From: Desulfovibrio sp.
GTDB taxonomy: Bacteria; Desulfobacterota; Desulfovibrionia; Desulfovibrionales; Desulfovibrionaceae
Direction of reading: 5' to 3'
DNA: 15,604 bases
NCBI GenBank assembly: GCA_020217165.1
Contig: JAIWOE010000080.1
Span: forward strand, 1 to 15,604
The notes beneath the pieces were generated by a model that saw only the letters and a list, made by a program, of their open reading frames with translations, ran no database searches and was not told the origin of the DNA. Within the stretch, counting starts at the first letter, position 1. Every line of letters starts with the position of its first letter. Below, one piece after another: positions 8,339 to 15,604 of this stretch. A program made the translations under genes and the position numbers.

Positions 8339-10699
8339 CTATTGCAGGGGGCCGTTAACGTGTTCCGGCAGCAGGGGATCGCGCTCCTCATCCGCCCGGG
8401 GAGTGGCCCTGCCCAAGGGTGGGGCAGCGGAGGGGTGCGCACCTGCAGGGGGGCAGGCCTTGGCGCCATCCTTGCGTGGGGCCTCCGGATACTCGATGCG
8501 GGTGTGGAAAATGCCGTTCAGAATCCGTACAAAACAGGCGCTGGCCTGGGTCAGGTCCTTGAGGGTCAGTTCGGAATCATCCAGCTGTCCATCGGTGAAA
8601 ATGGACCGGATAATGTGGTCCACATGCGCCTTGATGCGGCCGGGGGTGGGGTCCACAAGGGTCCGGCTGGAGGCTTCAATGGCATCCGCCAGGAGCACCA
8701 GGCCGGCTTCCTTGGTCTGGGGCTTGGGGCCAGGATACCGATAATCCCCTTCGGAAACAGGCTCCCCGCCCTTGGCCTCGGCCTGTTCCTGGGCCTTGGC
8801 GTAGAAGAAGCGGATGAGGCTGGTGCCGTGATGTTGCTCTAAAATATCAATAATTTCAGGGGAAAGATTATGTTTTCTGGCCAGTTCCACACCCTTTTTG
8901 ACGTGGGACACGAGGATCAGGGCGCTCATGGAGGGCGCCAGCTTGTCGTGTTTATTGCGGCAGCCCATCTGGTTTTCAATGAAGTATTGAGGATTCTTGA
9001 TCTTCCCCACATCGTGATACAGGGCCGCCACCTTGGCCAGCAGAGGGTTGGCCCCCGTGGCCCGGGCCGCGGCTTCCACCATGTTCCCCACAATCAGGGA
9101 ATGATGGTACGTGCCCGGCGAGGTGACCATCAGCTCCTGCAGCAGGGGTTGCTCCAGGCTCATTTGCTCCAGAAGCCGGAAGCGGGAGGTGTACCCCAGC
9201 AGCATTTCCGCAATGGGGCCCAGGGCCAGCACGCACAGCAGAGCCAGCAGGCCATGGACAACCACCAGGCTCACGGCGGCCCACAGACCGGTGGCGGCCT
9301 GGAACTTGAGCAAATGCACGCCGAACAGGCCCAGGAGTAGCAACCCGGTGAGGGGGAGCACGCTGCGCAACACCTCGGTGCGGGTTTCGGTATGCTTGAT
9401 GAGCAGGGTGGCGGAAATGGAGGCCAGGAAGTAGAAGCAGAAGAGTTCCAGCCCGCCGCCGGCCATCTGCGCGCACAAAAACGCCAGCAGGATGGAGGCG
9501 GACACACAAGACGCCGCGGAAAAATACAAGGCCATTACCCCGCCAGCGCCAGCCAGGGGGGCCATAAGCACCAGCAGGTCGCTATCCAGAAACTCCAGGC
9601 GTTCGCTCAGGGGGGCCTCAATGGCGGCCAGGAGCTTGGTGCCCCCGGCAAAGAGCACCACCAGCCCGGCCATGAGCAGTGCATCCCGGTTGCTCACGGC
9701 GCGGAAAAAGCGGCCCTTGGGGGAAACAATCATCCCCCCGGCAAAGAGCATGCTCACCAGAAACACACCCAGGGGACGCAGGGGGTCGAAGGTTTCTGGC
9801 ACCTGGGCGTACAGCGCCTGCAGCTTGAGCTGCTCCTGGGGGCCCACGCGCTGGCCCTGGCGCACCACCATTTCGCCCTTGCGGATGTGATAATATACCG
9901 GCTCCAGGGACTTCATCACATTGTCGATGCGGTCCCGGGTGGCTTCGGGGTTGATGCTCAGGGAGGGGGTGATGAGGGGTTCCACAAGTTCCGAAATGGC
10001 GGAGCGGACCCGCAGGCTCTTATTCAGGTCCCGCCGCAGGAACTGCTCCAGTTCGCGAGAAAGACCAGCCACATCGCGCACTTGCGAAAGATCTGACCGC
10101 AGCACCTCTGCCCCCAGGGCGCCATCGCGCACCAGGATGCCGCTGCGGAATTTTTCCAGCATCCGCGCATCCAGCACCACGCCTTCGGCCAGCTTGCGAG
10201 CCAACCAGGGCTCCACGTCGTTGCGGATGACTTCCTGCAGTTCCGCATCGCGCAAAAGGTGGAAGCTGGTGCGGGAGAGCTCCCGGTTCACCAGTTCCGC
10301 AGCCTGCCAGCGGGCGTCCTCCATGGTGTCCATGGTGGCGTTGTTGAGCACGGCAAACACGGCATCCACCCGGGCGGTCAGGCGTGTGGCCGCCTCTGCC
10401 GTCAGGTCGAAAATGGGCGGCTGGTTTTCCGCGATGCGACGGATTTTTTCCAGGGTGGAGTTGCGATCCTCCACAAGCATGTCCTGGCTGGCCATCACAT
10501 CCTGGGAGGCGATTTCCCCCTCGGCAAACACCTTGACCCCTGGAGTGTGACGCAGGCCCACCAACAGACTCATGCTGGCCAGGGAAAGCACAAAGATGAG
10601 CAGCCCCACGTGGGGCGCCGCACTCTGGCTCATGCCGCGCACGGCATGCACCCACCGCCCAAGCCTATTTATCGTCTTGGGCGTTTTCGAAACGTTCAT
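8339..10699 (-). CDS. 7TM-HD family phosphohydrolase, PgpH-like (predicted c-di-AMP phosphodiesterase)
   Basis: Membrane protein with an extracytoplasmic sensor and a cytoplasmic HD hydrolase domain. The Listeria homologue PgpH degrades cyclic di-AMP; the substrate here is inferred. In the 786-residue product: a first TM at about 31-49, the 7TM-HDED extracellular region at about 50-305, a cluster of hydrophobic helices at about 307-505, then the HD domain. HD residues include YHHS (His532/533), the HD pair in YHDVGKIKNPQYF (His562-Asp563), QHHGTSL at about 622 and LLADAIE (Asp672). The tail from about 740 is Pro/Ala-rich and non-conserved. The first ATG (10699) gives a 35-bp overlap with phoH and has no strong Shine-Dalgarno; an ATG at 10633, also weakly led, would remove the overlap. 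The first TM is kept either way. It is the second gene of the operon, consistent with translational coupling. Confidence 0.93.
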   Translation of the reverse strand: MNVSKTPKTINRLGRWVHAVRGMSQSAAPHVGLLIFVLSLASMSLLVGLRHTPGVKVFAEGEIASQDVMASQDMLVEDRNSTLEKIRRIAENQPPIFDLTAEAATRLTARVDAVFAVLNNATMDTMEDARWQAAELVNRELSRTSFHLLRDAELQEVIRNDVEPWLARKLAEGVVLDARMLEKFRSGILVRDGALGAEVLRSDLSQVRDVAGLSRELEQFLRRDLNKSLRVRSAISELVEPLITPSLSINPEATRDRIDNVMKSLEPVYYHIRKGEMVVRQGQRVGPQEQLKLQALYAQVPETFDPLRPLGVFLVSMLFAGGMIVSPKGRFFRAVSNRDALLMAGLVVLFAGGTKLLAAIEAPLSERLEFLDSDLLVLMAPLAGAGGVMALYFSAASCVSASILLAFLCAQMAGGGLELFCFYFLASISATLLIKHTETRTEVLRSVLPLTGLLLLGLFGVHLLKFQAATGLWAAVSLVVVHGLLALLCVLALGPIAEMLLGYTSRFRLLEQMSLEQPLLQELMVTSPGTYHHSLIVGNMVEAAARATGANPLLAKVAALYHDVGKIKNPQYFIENQMGCRNKHDKLAPSMSALILVSHVKKGVELARKHNLSPEIIDILEQHHGTSLIRFFYAKAQEQAEAKGGEPVSEGDYRYPGPKPQTKEAGLVLLADAIEASSRTLVDPTPGRIKAHVDHIIRSIFTDGQLDDSELTLKDLTQASACFVRILNGIFHTRIEYPEAPRKDGAKACPPAGAHPSAAPPLGRATPRADEERDPLLPEHVNGPLQ

Positions 10700-11660
10700 A
10701 CGCTTTCACGATGCGGGCCACCAGGGTGTGACGAATGACATCCGCCTCTTCAAAATGCACGAATGCGACACCTTCCACGCCCTTGAGCACCTCGCGGGCC
10801 TGGACGAGACCGGATCGCACTCCCCGGTGGCCCGCGGGCGGCAGGTCGATCTGAGTCACGTCGCCGGTGATGACCGCCTTGGAACCAAAGCCCAGGCGGG
10901 TCAAAAACATTTTCATTTGTTCAGGGGTGGTGTTCTGGGCCTCGTCTAAGATGATGAAGCTGTCGTTCAGGGTGCGTCCGCGCATGAAGGCCAAGGGGGC
11001 GATTTCGATGACCCCTGTCTCCAGCATTTCCTGCACCTTGCGTGCGTCTATCATGTCGTGCAGCGCGTCATACAACGGCCGCAGGTAAGGATTGATCTTT
11101 TCCGTCAAATCCCCGGGCAAGAAGCCCAGCCGTTCGCCAGCCTCCACGGCCGGGCGGGTAAGCACCAGCCGGCGGATTTCCCGCCGCATGAGGGCCGCCA
11201 CCGCCAGGGCCACGGCCAGATAGGTCTTGCCCGTACCCGCAGGACCTATGGCAAACACCATGTCGTGCTCGTGCAGGGCCTGCACGTAGGCGCGCTGGTT
11301 TAGGGTCTTGGGTGCGACGGTTTTTTTGGGAGACGCGACGAACACCGCCTCCTTGAACATCCGCACCAGATCAGTGCCCGGGGACCGCACCAGCGCATCC
11401 CAGGCAAAGCCAACATCCCGCCGACTCAAGGGATGGCCCGCCTTGAGCAACCGGTATAACTGCACCATGCAGTTGGCTGCGCGGTCGGCCAACACCTTGT
11501 CCCAGGCGCGCACCGTGAGCGTGGATCCCCGGCTATGCAGTTCCACCCCTGCCTTGGCGGCCAAGGCATCCAGGTGGACATTGCCAGGTCCAAACAGCTC
11601 CCGAGCCAGGGCAGGGTCGTCGAATTCCAGGCTTCGCTCAATGGCTTCAGTCGCCTGCAT
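10665..11660 (-). CDS. PhoH family ATPase (PhoH-like protein)
   Basis: Cytoplasmic P-loop ATPase of the PhoH/RNA-helicase-like group, commonly linked to ybeY and to rRNA processing. The 331-residue product has an N-terminal KH-like/linker part (about 1-115), then the conserved core. The Walker A motif GPAGTGKT is at 139-146 with Lys145, followed by LTRPAVEAGERLGFLPGDL at about 167-185, the Walker B motif FIILDEAQN at about 235-243, and TGDVTQIDLP at about 265-274, all diagnostic of the family. The ATG at 11660 has GAGG about 7 nt upstream. It is the first gene of the phoH-pgpH-ybeY operon, with a candidate promoter about 150 bp upstream and a run of nine A in the leader about 30 bp before the start. 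Confidence 0.96.
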   Translation of the reverse strand: MQATEAIERSLEFDDPALARELFGPGNVHLDALAAKAGVELHSRGSTLTVRAWDKVLADRAANCMVQLYRLLKAGHPLSRRDVGFAWDALVRSPGTDLVRMFKEAVFVASPKKTVAPKTLNQRAYVQALHEHDMVFAIGPAGTGKTYLAVALAVAALMRREIRRLVLTRPAVEAGERLGFLPGDLTEKINPYLRPLYDALHDMIDARKVQEMLETGVIEIAPLAFMRGRTLNDSFIILDEAQNTTPEQMKMFLTRLGFGSKAVITGDVTQIDLPPAGHRGVRSGLVQAREVLKGVEGVAFVHFEEADVIRHTLVARIVKAYERFENAQDDK

Positions 11661-11807
11661 TCACGCCTCGATCCCGCGTTCCGAAACGAGCTTTTTTTTT
11701 GTGCAGGACGCACGGCTCACATCCCGAAAAACGGGCCAGCTCTGCCGGCGAGGGAAACAGGACACCCTGCAGCGACCGGCGCAACTCTCCTCGTGCTGCA
11801 TGACGAG

Positions 11808-11835
11808 ACTATGGTATATCTTTCAGGCAAGTCAA
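11808..11835 (-). promoter_or_regulatory. Candidate sigma70 promoter of the phoH operon
   Basis: On the - strand TTGACT (11830-11835) and CATAGT (11808-11813) are separated by 16 bp and match five and four of six consensus positions. Transcription would start near 11801, giving a leader of about 140 nt before phoH. It lies just after the 12-bp inverted repeat at 11841-11873, as expected at an operon boundary. Confidence 0.5.
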
Positions 11836-11840
11836 GTGTA

Positions 11841-11873
11841 GATGACGGCGGAGTGACCAATTCCGCCGTCATC
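11841..11873. terminator. 12-bp perfect inverted repeat between DUF2325 gene and phoH promoter
   Basis: GATGACGGCGGA and TCCGCCGTCATC pair perfectly around a 9-nt loop. It is immediately upstream of the proposed phoH promoter and about 170 bp after the DUF2325 stop. It may end transcription of the upstream gene or serve as an operator. No U-tract follows on either strand, so the terminator call depends on position and stem strength. Confidence 0.5.
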
Positions 11874-12041
11874 CGTCACATACCGACACCGATCAGGCCG
11901 GGCGGGAGGAGACGAGGGCCGTGGCCGGTGTCGATTCCCCGGCGGGACGGGGAGATTCCTGCGAAGCCGAAAGAAACGGCTTAAGTGATTTTTCAAAGAA
12001 AGGTCGGGGCCGCTGCGCGGACGAGATGCTCGGAACCCAGG
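11874..12041. repeat. Non-coding stretch with several short inverted repeats
   Basis: The 380-bp gap between phoH and the DUF2325 gene (11661-12041) has no credible gene; short ORFs in it lack family features and Shine-Dalgarno sites. Besides the 11841-11873 stem it holds CGACACCG/CGGTGTCG (11884-11891 and 11926-11933), TCCCCG/CGGGGA (11936-11941 and 11948-11953) and AAGCCG/CGGCTT (11964-11969 and 11977-11982). This could be a structured 3' UTR of the DUF2325 transcript, or chance pairing in GC-rich DNA. Confidence 0.4.
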
Positions 12042-13256
12042 TCATGACAGCGTTTCTCCTTGCAGTTCGAGGGCGGAAGAGTCCAGAAGCCCTTCCAGTG
12101 TTTTTGAAAGGGAGGAAAGGGAGGCGCTGCGCATGGCCAGGCAAGGCTTCATGCACTGGCGGCAGGCCTGTTTGACACAGTGGAAGGCTTCATGGCTCAC
12201 ACAGTCCATGGGACACAGCACAGCATCCGCCCTGGGCAGCACCTGATGCAATCGGGACATGGCATGCTCCCGGCCGCCATCATGGTGCACAAACTGTCCG
12301 CCCAGGCTTTCCACCAACTCACGGTAATGCACGGCCATCCCCGAACGCCCGCCCACATACAAAATGCACTTGCCGTTCAGGGATCGTTTGGGGCAGGCCG
12401 CGGGGCTTTCACAATCGCCTTGCTCGTCTTCGCGGGGGCAGCGTTGCCGGGCTTGCTGCTCCAGCATGCGGGCCAGCTCCCGCTCCAGCACCTCGCACTC
12501 CATGCCCTTTTCCGTCAGCATGGCCTCGGTATGGGCGAGGCGCTTTTCCATGGATTCCACCAACCGCAGGGCCTCGGCGCGTTCTTCATGGGCCAGGCGG
12601 AGGGATTCGAACAACTGCTGGAAGGCGATGGAGCTGCCCCCGGGACGCACGGCTTTCTTTTCCGAGGCCAGCTCCCGGTTGCGTTTGGCCAGATCACGAA
12701 TCCGGGCCCGGTAGGCCCGCTTGACCGTGGACAGTGTTTCCTCCAGCTCCGCCAGCTTGGTTTCTTGCTGCTGCAGGCGGCGGATGTCCGCCCGGTTGGA
12801 GGCCCCCACCAGATGAGAGAGCATGTGCACATGGCCGAACACCTCCGAGAACAGCTCCTGGCCCAGGTACGGGTGCGTCACCAGCGCCCAGAAGGGGCCG
12901 GGGATCTCGCCGCAGGCCACGGATTTTTTCCAGTAGGCGCGTCGCTGATCATCGTCCACAGTCTGCAACACCTGGCGGACATGCCGCATGTACTTGCGGT
13001 CCAGGTGCTTTTGGACCAGCTTGGCGGTGCGGCTCTCTTCCCGGCAAAACCGGACCAAGGCGGAGTGGAACATATAATCCGTGGCATCATCAGGCAGGGT
13101 GAGTCCCCCCCTGCGCGCAAGCCGCCGGCATTCCTGCAGGGTCAAACAGGTGCCCACCACGGCGCACTGGAGGTCCGGCAGTTCCCACAGCGCACGCCGT
13201 TCAGACATGGACGCCTGCACAAGGCCGGAAGGGGAAAGGTGGTCGAGGAGCAGCAT
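12042..13256 (-). CDS. DUF2325 domain-containing coiled-coil protein
   Basis: Function unknown. The 404-residue product has four parts. The N-terminal part (about 1-157) has Cys31, Cys37 and Cys43, the motif FWALVTHP at about 122-129 and a His-rich GHVHMLSHLVGASNRADIRR at 141-160. A charged coiled coil runs over about 158-272. A Cys-rich linker follows (Cys273, 282, 288, 297). The C-terminal DUF2325 domain (about 296-385) reads ILYVGGRSGMAVHYRELVESL, GGQFVHHDGG and LPRADAVLCPMDCVSHEA, then Cys360, 365, 368 and 372. DUF2325 is a conserved but uncharacterised domain; the Cys/His content suggests metal or redox binding, which is inference. No signal peptide or membrane helix is seen. The ATG at 13256 has AGGAG 5 nt upstream. 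A Fur-box-like site overlaps its putative promoter about 100 bp upstream, suggesting iron-responsive control. Confidence 0.88.
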   Translation of the reverse strand: MLLLDHLSPSGLVQASMSERRALWELPDLQCAVVGTCLTLQECRRLARRGGLTLPDDATDYMFHSALVRFCREESRTAKLVQKHLDRKYMRHVRQVLQTVDDDQRRAYWKKSVACGEIPGPFWALVTHPYLGQELFSEVFGHVHMLSHLVGASNRADIRRLQQQETKLAELEETLSTVKRAYRARIRDLAKRNRELASEKKAVRPGGSSIAFQQLFESLRLAHEERAEALRLVESMEKRLAHTEAMLTEKGMECEVLERELARMLEQQARQRCPREDEQGDCESPAACPKRSLNGKCILYVGGRSGMAVHYRELVESLGGQFVHHDGGREHAMSRLHQVLPRADAVLCPMDCVSHEAFHCVKQACRQCMKPCLAMRSASLSSLSKTLEGLLDSSALELQGETLS

Positions 13257-13351
13257 ACATTCTCCTGCGGTAACGGTGTGAGCATGTGTGGCGCGACGCG
13301 GGGTACTCTGCGGTCAACGGCAGTTCGAAATGTTCGTCGCCCACGGCCATT

Positions 13352-13380
13352 TTGGTATTGAAATTCATTTTCATTGTCAA
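13352..13380 (-). promoter_or_regulatory. Candidate promoter of the DUF2325 gene
   Basis: On the - strand a perfect -35 TTGACA (13375-13380) is followed after 17 bp by TACCAA (13352-13357), a weak -10. It lies about 100 bp upstream of the DUF2325 start. The strength of the call comes from the exact -35 and its overlap with the Fur-like site. Confidence 0.45.
13360..13378 (-). promoter_or_regulatory. Fur-box-like operator
   Basis: On the - strand the 19-mer GACAATGAAAATGAATTTC matches the classical 19-bp Fur consensus (GATAATGATAATCATTATC) at 14 positions by eye. It lies inside the proposed -35/-10 spacer and -35 box of the DUF2325 gene, the typical place for Fur repression. wecB is divergent and about 135 bp away, so it could also be affected. 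Confidence 0.5.
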
Positions 13381-13512
13381 CATCAATTTCGAAAAAAATG
13401 CTTTCCCCTGGCTCTGGATTGAGGCAACCTCCCAACAGGCATGCATATTTTAGGAGCGTGTCGCCGCGCAGCCATTGCCCGGGACTCCTCCGCAGCTCAC
13501 AGGATCCGCTCC

Positions 13513-14664
13513 ATGCGCACCCTGCTCCTGGTGGCCGGCGCACGGCCGAACTTCATGAAGCTGGCACCCCTGCTGCGCCTGCTGCGGGCCACCCCGCCGA
13601 CAGCGGAGGGGCATCAGGCCGTGCGGGCGGTGTTTGTCCATACCGGGCAACACTACGACCACGCCCTTTCCGGCAATTTTTTGCAACAATTGCACATGCC
13701 CTTGCCGGATTACCACCTGGCCGTAGGCTCGGGCAGCCATGCAGAACAGACCGCCGCCGCCATGGTGGCCTTTGAGCGGGTGTGTCTGGCGGAACGCCCG
13801 CACCTGGTGGTGGTGGTGGGTGACGTGAATTCCACCCTGGCCTGCACCTTGGCGGCGGCCAAGCTGGGGGTGCCCGTGGCTCATGTGGAGGCCGGGCTGC
13901 GCAGCTTCGACCGCCGCATGCCCGAAGAAGTCAACCGGGTGGCCACGGATGCCCTCTCCGAGCTGCTCTTTGTCACCGAGCAAAGCGGCGTGGATAATCT
14001 CATGGCCGAGGGCAAACGACCGGAACAGGTGCATCTGGTGGGCAATGTGATGATCGACACCCTGGTGGAACAACTGGCCCTGCTCGAACAACCGCCTCCG
14101 GCGAACCAACCGCATTACCCCGGGATGCCCCGGCCCGGCGCCTCACCACCCTGCCCCGGACCCTACGCCGTCATCACCCTGCATCGCCCTTCCAATGTGG
14201 ATCAGCCGGTGCGACTGCAGCAGATTGTTCAGGCCCTGGCCCAGCTGGCACGGCGGCTGCCGGTGTTTTTTCCCATGCATCCGCGCACCCGGCGGCAACT
14301 GGAAGGCCAGGCCCTGCTGCCCATGCTGGCCGCTGCCGGCGTGCGGCTGCTGCCGCCCCTGGGGTATGCGGAATTTCTGACCCTTTGGAAGGATGCCGCC
14401 CTAGTGCTCACTGACAGCGGCGGTCTGCAGGAAGAAACCACCTACCTTGGCGTCCCCTGCCTGACGTTGCGCGAGAATACGGAGCGGCCCGTGACCCTGA
14501 CCCATGGCACCAACCGCCTGGTGCCGGGCGGTGCGGCGGACATCCTGGCCCAAGCCCTGGCCGTGCTGGAGTCCGGTCCTGTCGTGGGCCATACTCCACC
14601 CCCCTGGTGGGATGGCCGCACCGCCCCGCGTATCGTGCAACACCTGCTGGCCTGGGAGCCTTGA
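13513..14664 (+). CDS. wecB: UDP-N-acetylglucosamine 2-epimerase, non-hydrolysing
   Basis: Cytoplasmic enzyme interconverting UDP-GlcNAc and UDP-ManNAc, supplying ManNAc or ManNAcA for surface polysaccharide. The 383-residue product matches the family length (E. coli WecB is 376). Hallmarks in order: GARPNFMK at 9-16, VHTGQHYD at 42-49, VVGDVNSTLA with Asp104, AHVEAGLRSFDRRMPEEVNR with Glu126 and Glu139, TLHRPSNVD with His224, HPRTR, DSGGLQEE at 301-308, and RENTERPVT followed by GTNRLV at about 320-337. The Asp, two Glu and His are the catalytic residues of the family. A Pro-rich stretch at about 194-217 is unusual and probably a surface loop. The ATG at 13513 has AGGA 8 nt upstream and begins the Rossmann strand; an in-frame ATG at 13441 adds non-conserved residues. 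No polysaccharide genes or wecC are adjacent. Confidence 0.96.
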   Translation: MRTLLLVAGARPNFMKLAPLLRLLRATPPTAEGHQAVRAVFVHTGQHYDHALSGNFLQQLHMPLPDYHLAVGSGSHAEQTAAAMVAFERVCLAERPHLVVVVGDVNSTLACTLAAAKLGVPVAHVEAGLRSFDRRMPEEVNRVATDALSELLFVTEQSGVDNLMAEGKRPEQVHLVGNVMIDTLVEQLALLEQPPPANQPHYPGMPRPGASPPCPGPYAVITLHRPSNVDQPVRLQQIVQALAQLARRLPVFFPMHPRTRRQLEGQALLPMLAAAGVRLLPPLGYAEFLTLWKDAALVLTDSGGLQEETTYLGVPCLTLRENTERPVTLTHGTNRLVPGGAADILAQALAVLESGPVVGHTPPPWWDGRTAPRIVQHLLAWEP

Positions 14665-14769
14665 GGCGACTCAGTATCCTGAATCTCACCACAACAAAAC
14701 CGGGGACCCTCCATGCCTGCGCATGAAAAGCCCCCGGAAATGTTTGCTCTCTCCGCAGCAACAAGGATG
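14665..14769. other. Short convergent intergenic region, no clear terminator
   Basis: Between the stops of wecB and proC. The best pairing is CCGGG (about 14700-14704) with CCCGG (about 14732-14736), a weak stem with a long loop. I see no gene, no T-run and no other signal. Confidence 0.4.
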
Positions 14770-15570
14770 CTATCCGCCCATCTCCTTGCTGCGCGCCTCC
14801 GCCGCAAGCACGGCCTGCACCAGCGAGGCCCGCACGGCGTTGCGGTCCAAGACATTGGTGGCGGCGATGGTGGTGCCAGCGGGGGAGGTCACCATCTCCC
14901 GCAACACGCTCAGGTGCTGCGATTGTTCCTGAGCCAGCTTGGCTGAGCCGGTGAACAGACAGCGCACCATCTCCGTGGCCTGGGGCCGGGGAAAGCCCAT
15001 GGTCACCCCGGCTTCCACCAGGGCTTCCATCACATAAAACACGTAGGCCGGGCCGGAGCCTGCCAGGGCCGTGAAGCTGTCGAACCGCGACTCATCCATG
15101 ATGAACACGCGGCCCAGTTTTTCGAACATGGCGGTGACGAATTCTTTATGCGAGTCCTTTAAGTCCGGATCGTCCAGACACAGGGCGAACATACCGGCCT
15201 GCACCATGGCCGGCGTGTTGGGCATGACCCGCACCACCGGGCAGGCGCCGCTGGACCAGCGTTTGAGCTTGTCCAGCCCGACGCCGGCGGCGATGGAAAT
15301 GAGCACCTGGCTGGGGGACAGCCGGCTGGCCAGGTCGGCCAGGGCGCGATGCATCTGGTGCGGCTTGATGGCGACAATCAGATAATCCACGCCATCGGCC
15401 AGGTCGTGCACGCTGGAAGCGCTTTCCACCTCGCAGCCGTCGCACAAGTTGGCCAGTTTGGTTTTGTCCGTGTCGTAACACCGCAGGGACAGCCCCGGCG
15501 TGCCGGAGAGTCCGCGCAGGATGGCAGAACCCATATTGCCACAACCGAGGCAGCCCAGCGTTTTTTCCAT
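14770..15570 (-). CDS. proC: Pyrroline-5-carboxylate reductase
   Basis: Catalyses the last step of proline synthesis, reducing 1-pyrroline-5-carboxylate with NAD(P)H in the cytoplasm. The 266-residue product is normal length. It begins METLGC-like with the dinucleotide-binding loop GCGNMG at about 9-14, then VAIKPHQM at 66-73, ISIAAGVGLDKL at about 91-102, VRVMPNTPAMV at about 113-123, the substrate-site block LAGSGPAYVF at 169-178, and the C-terminal signature LREMVTSPAGTT at about 223-234. The ATG at 15570 overlaps by one base the TAA of an upstream reading frame (TAATG), implying translational coupling; a GTAGG lies just upstream. It converges on wecB with about 105 bp between stops. Confidence 0.97.
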   Translation of the reverse strand: MEKTLGCLGCGNMGSAILRGLSGTPGLSLRCYDTDKTKLANLCDGCEVESASSVHDLADGVDYLIVAIKPHQMHRALADLASRLSPSQVLISIAAGVGLDKLKRWSSGACPVVRVMPNTPAMVQAGMFALCLDDPDLKDSHKEFVTAMFEKLGRVFIMDESRFDSFTALAGSGPAYVFYVMEALVEAGVTMGFPRPQATEMVRCLFTGSAKLAQEQSQHLSVLREMVTSPAGTTIAATNVLDRNAVRASLVQAVLAAEARSKEMGG

Positions 15571-15604
15571 TAGCCTACAATCTCCAATCCGCTGAAGAAG
15601 AAGG
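15570..15604 (-). CDS. 3' end of upstream gene, probably nucleoside diphosphate kinase
   Basis: Only the last ten codons and the TAA are in the window, reading FFFSGLEIVG. The stop overlaps the proC start as TAATG, the usual sign of two genes in one operon. The residues resemble the end of bacterial Ndk proteins, which often close with a YFF-S-x-x-EIV pattern. Ten residues are too few for a firm call, so no symbol is given. Confidence 0.45.
   Translation of the reverse strand, partial: FFFSGLEIVG

Noticed and set aside
11535..11984. Small open frames in the phoH/DUF2325 gap
   Set aside because: They have no family features, no Shine-Dalgarno, and run through promoter and hairpin sequence.
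12180..13361. Open frame of 393 codons on the + strand
   Set aside because: It lies opposite the DUF2325 gene, lacks a Shine-Dalgarno and has His/Gly/Gln-rich shadow composition.
13441..13512. Longer N-terminus for wecB from ATG 13441
   Set aside because: The added 24 residues precede the Rossmann strand and are non-conserved; ATG 13513 has AGGA at a suitable distance.

Overview
This is a GC-rich chromosomal window with dense, mostly ATG-started genes and strong GC preference at third codon positions. The gene set is a hybrid kinase with PAS domains, a methyl-accepting chemotaxis protein, glycogen phosphorylase, a Cys-motif flavoprotein, a PhoH / 7TM-HD / YbeY cluster, a long DUF2325 protein, a non-hydrolysing UDP-GlcNAc 2-epimerase and ProC. 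Together they suggest a Desulfovibrio-like sulfate-reducing member of the Desulfobacterota. That placement is inferred from gene families and composition; there is no rRNA or other decisive marker here.

Layout. The left edge cuts a hybrid sensor histidine kinase (+ strand) that lacks its N-terminus. It converges on a transmembrane chemotaxis receptor (- strand). Upstream of the receptor, also on the - strand, lies a broken small gene. Its first half has no family I can name, and its last part resembles the C-terminal half of the Schlafen/AlbA_2 domain. Two opposite +/-1 shifts appear to interrupt it. Divergent from it, with its own sigma70-like promoter and a small palindrome, is glycogen phosphorylase (glgP). 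glgP converges on an NADPH-dependent FMN reductase-like flavoprotein, and a perfect 15-bp inverted repeat separates the two.

The middle is a - strand operon transcribed phoH, then a 7TM-HD phosphohydrolase of the PgpH type, then ybeY. phoH and the HD gene overlap by about 35 bp, and ybeY starts about 23 bp after the HD gene. A TTGACT/CATAGT promoter candidate lies about 150 bp upstream of phoH. The operon couples an RNA-linked ATPase, a predicted cyclic-dinucleotide phosphodiesterase and an rRNA-processing endonuclease.

Further right is a 380-bp non-coding stretch rich in inverted repeats, then a DUF2325 coiled-coil protein (- strand). Its promoter region carries a good match to a Fur box. 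Divergent from it is wecB (UDP-GlcNAc 2-epimerase, + strand). The window ends with proC (- strand), whose start overlaps by one base the stop of an upstream gene. The last ten codons of that gene look like the C-terminus of nucleoside diphosphate kinase.

I found no CRISPR array, tRNA, rRNA, insertion sequence or prophage gene. Most of the window is ordinary housekeeping and signalling. The best leads are the broken AlbA_2-like gene and the Fur-box/DUF2325 unit.
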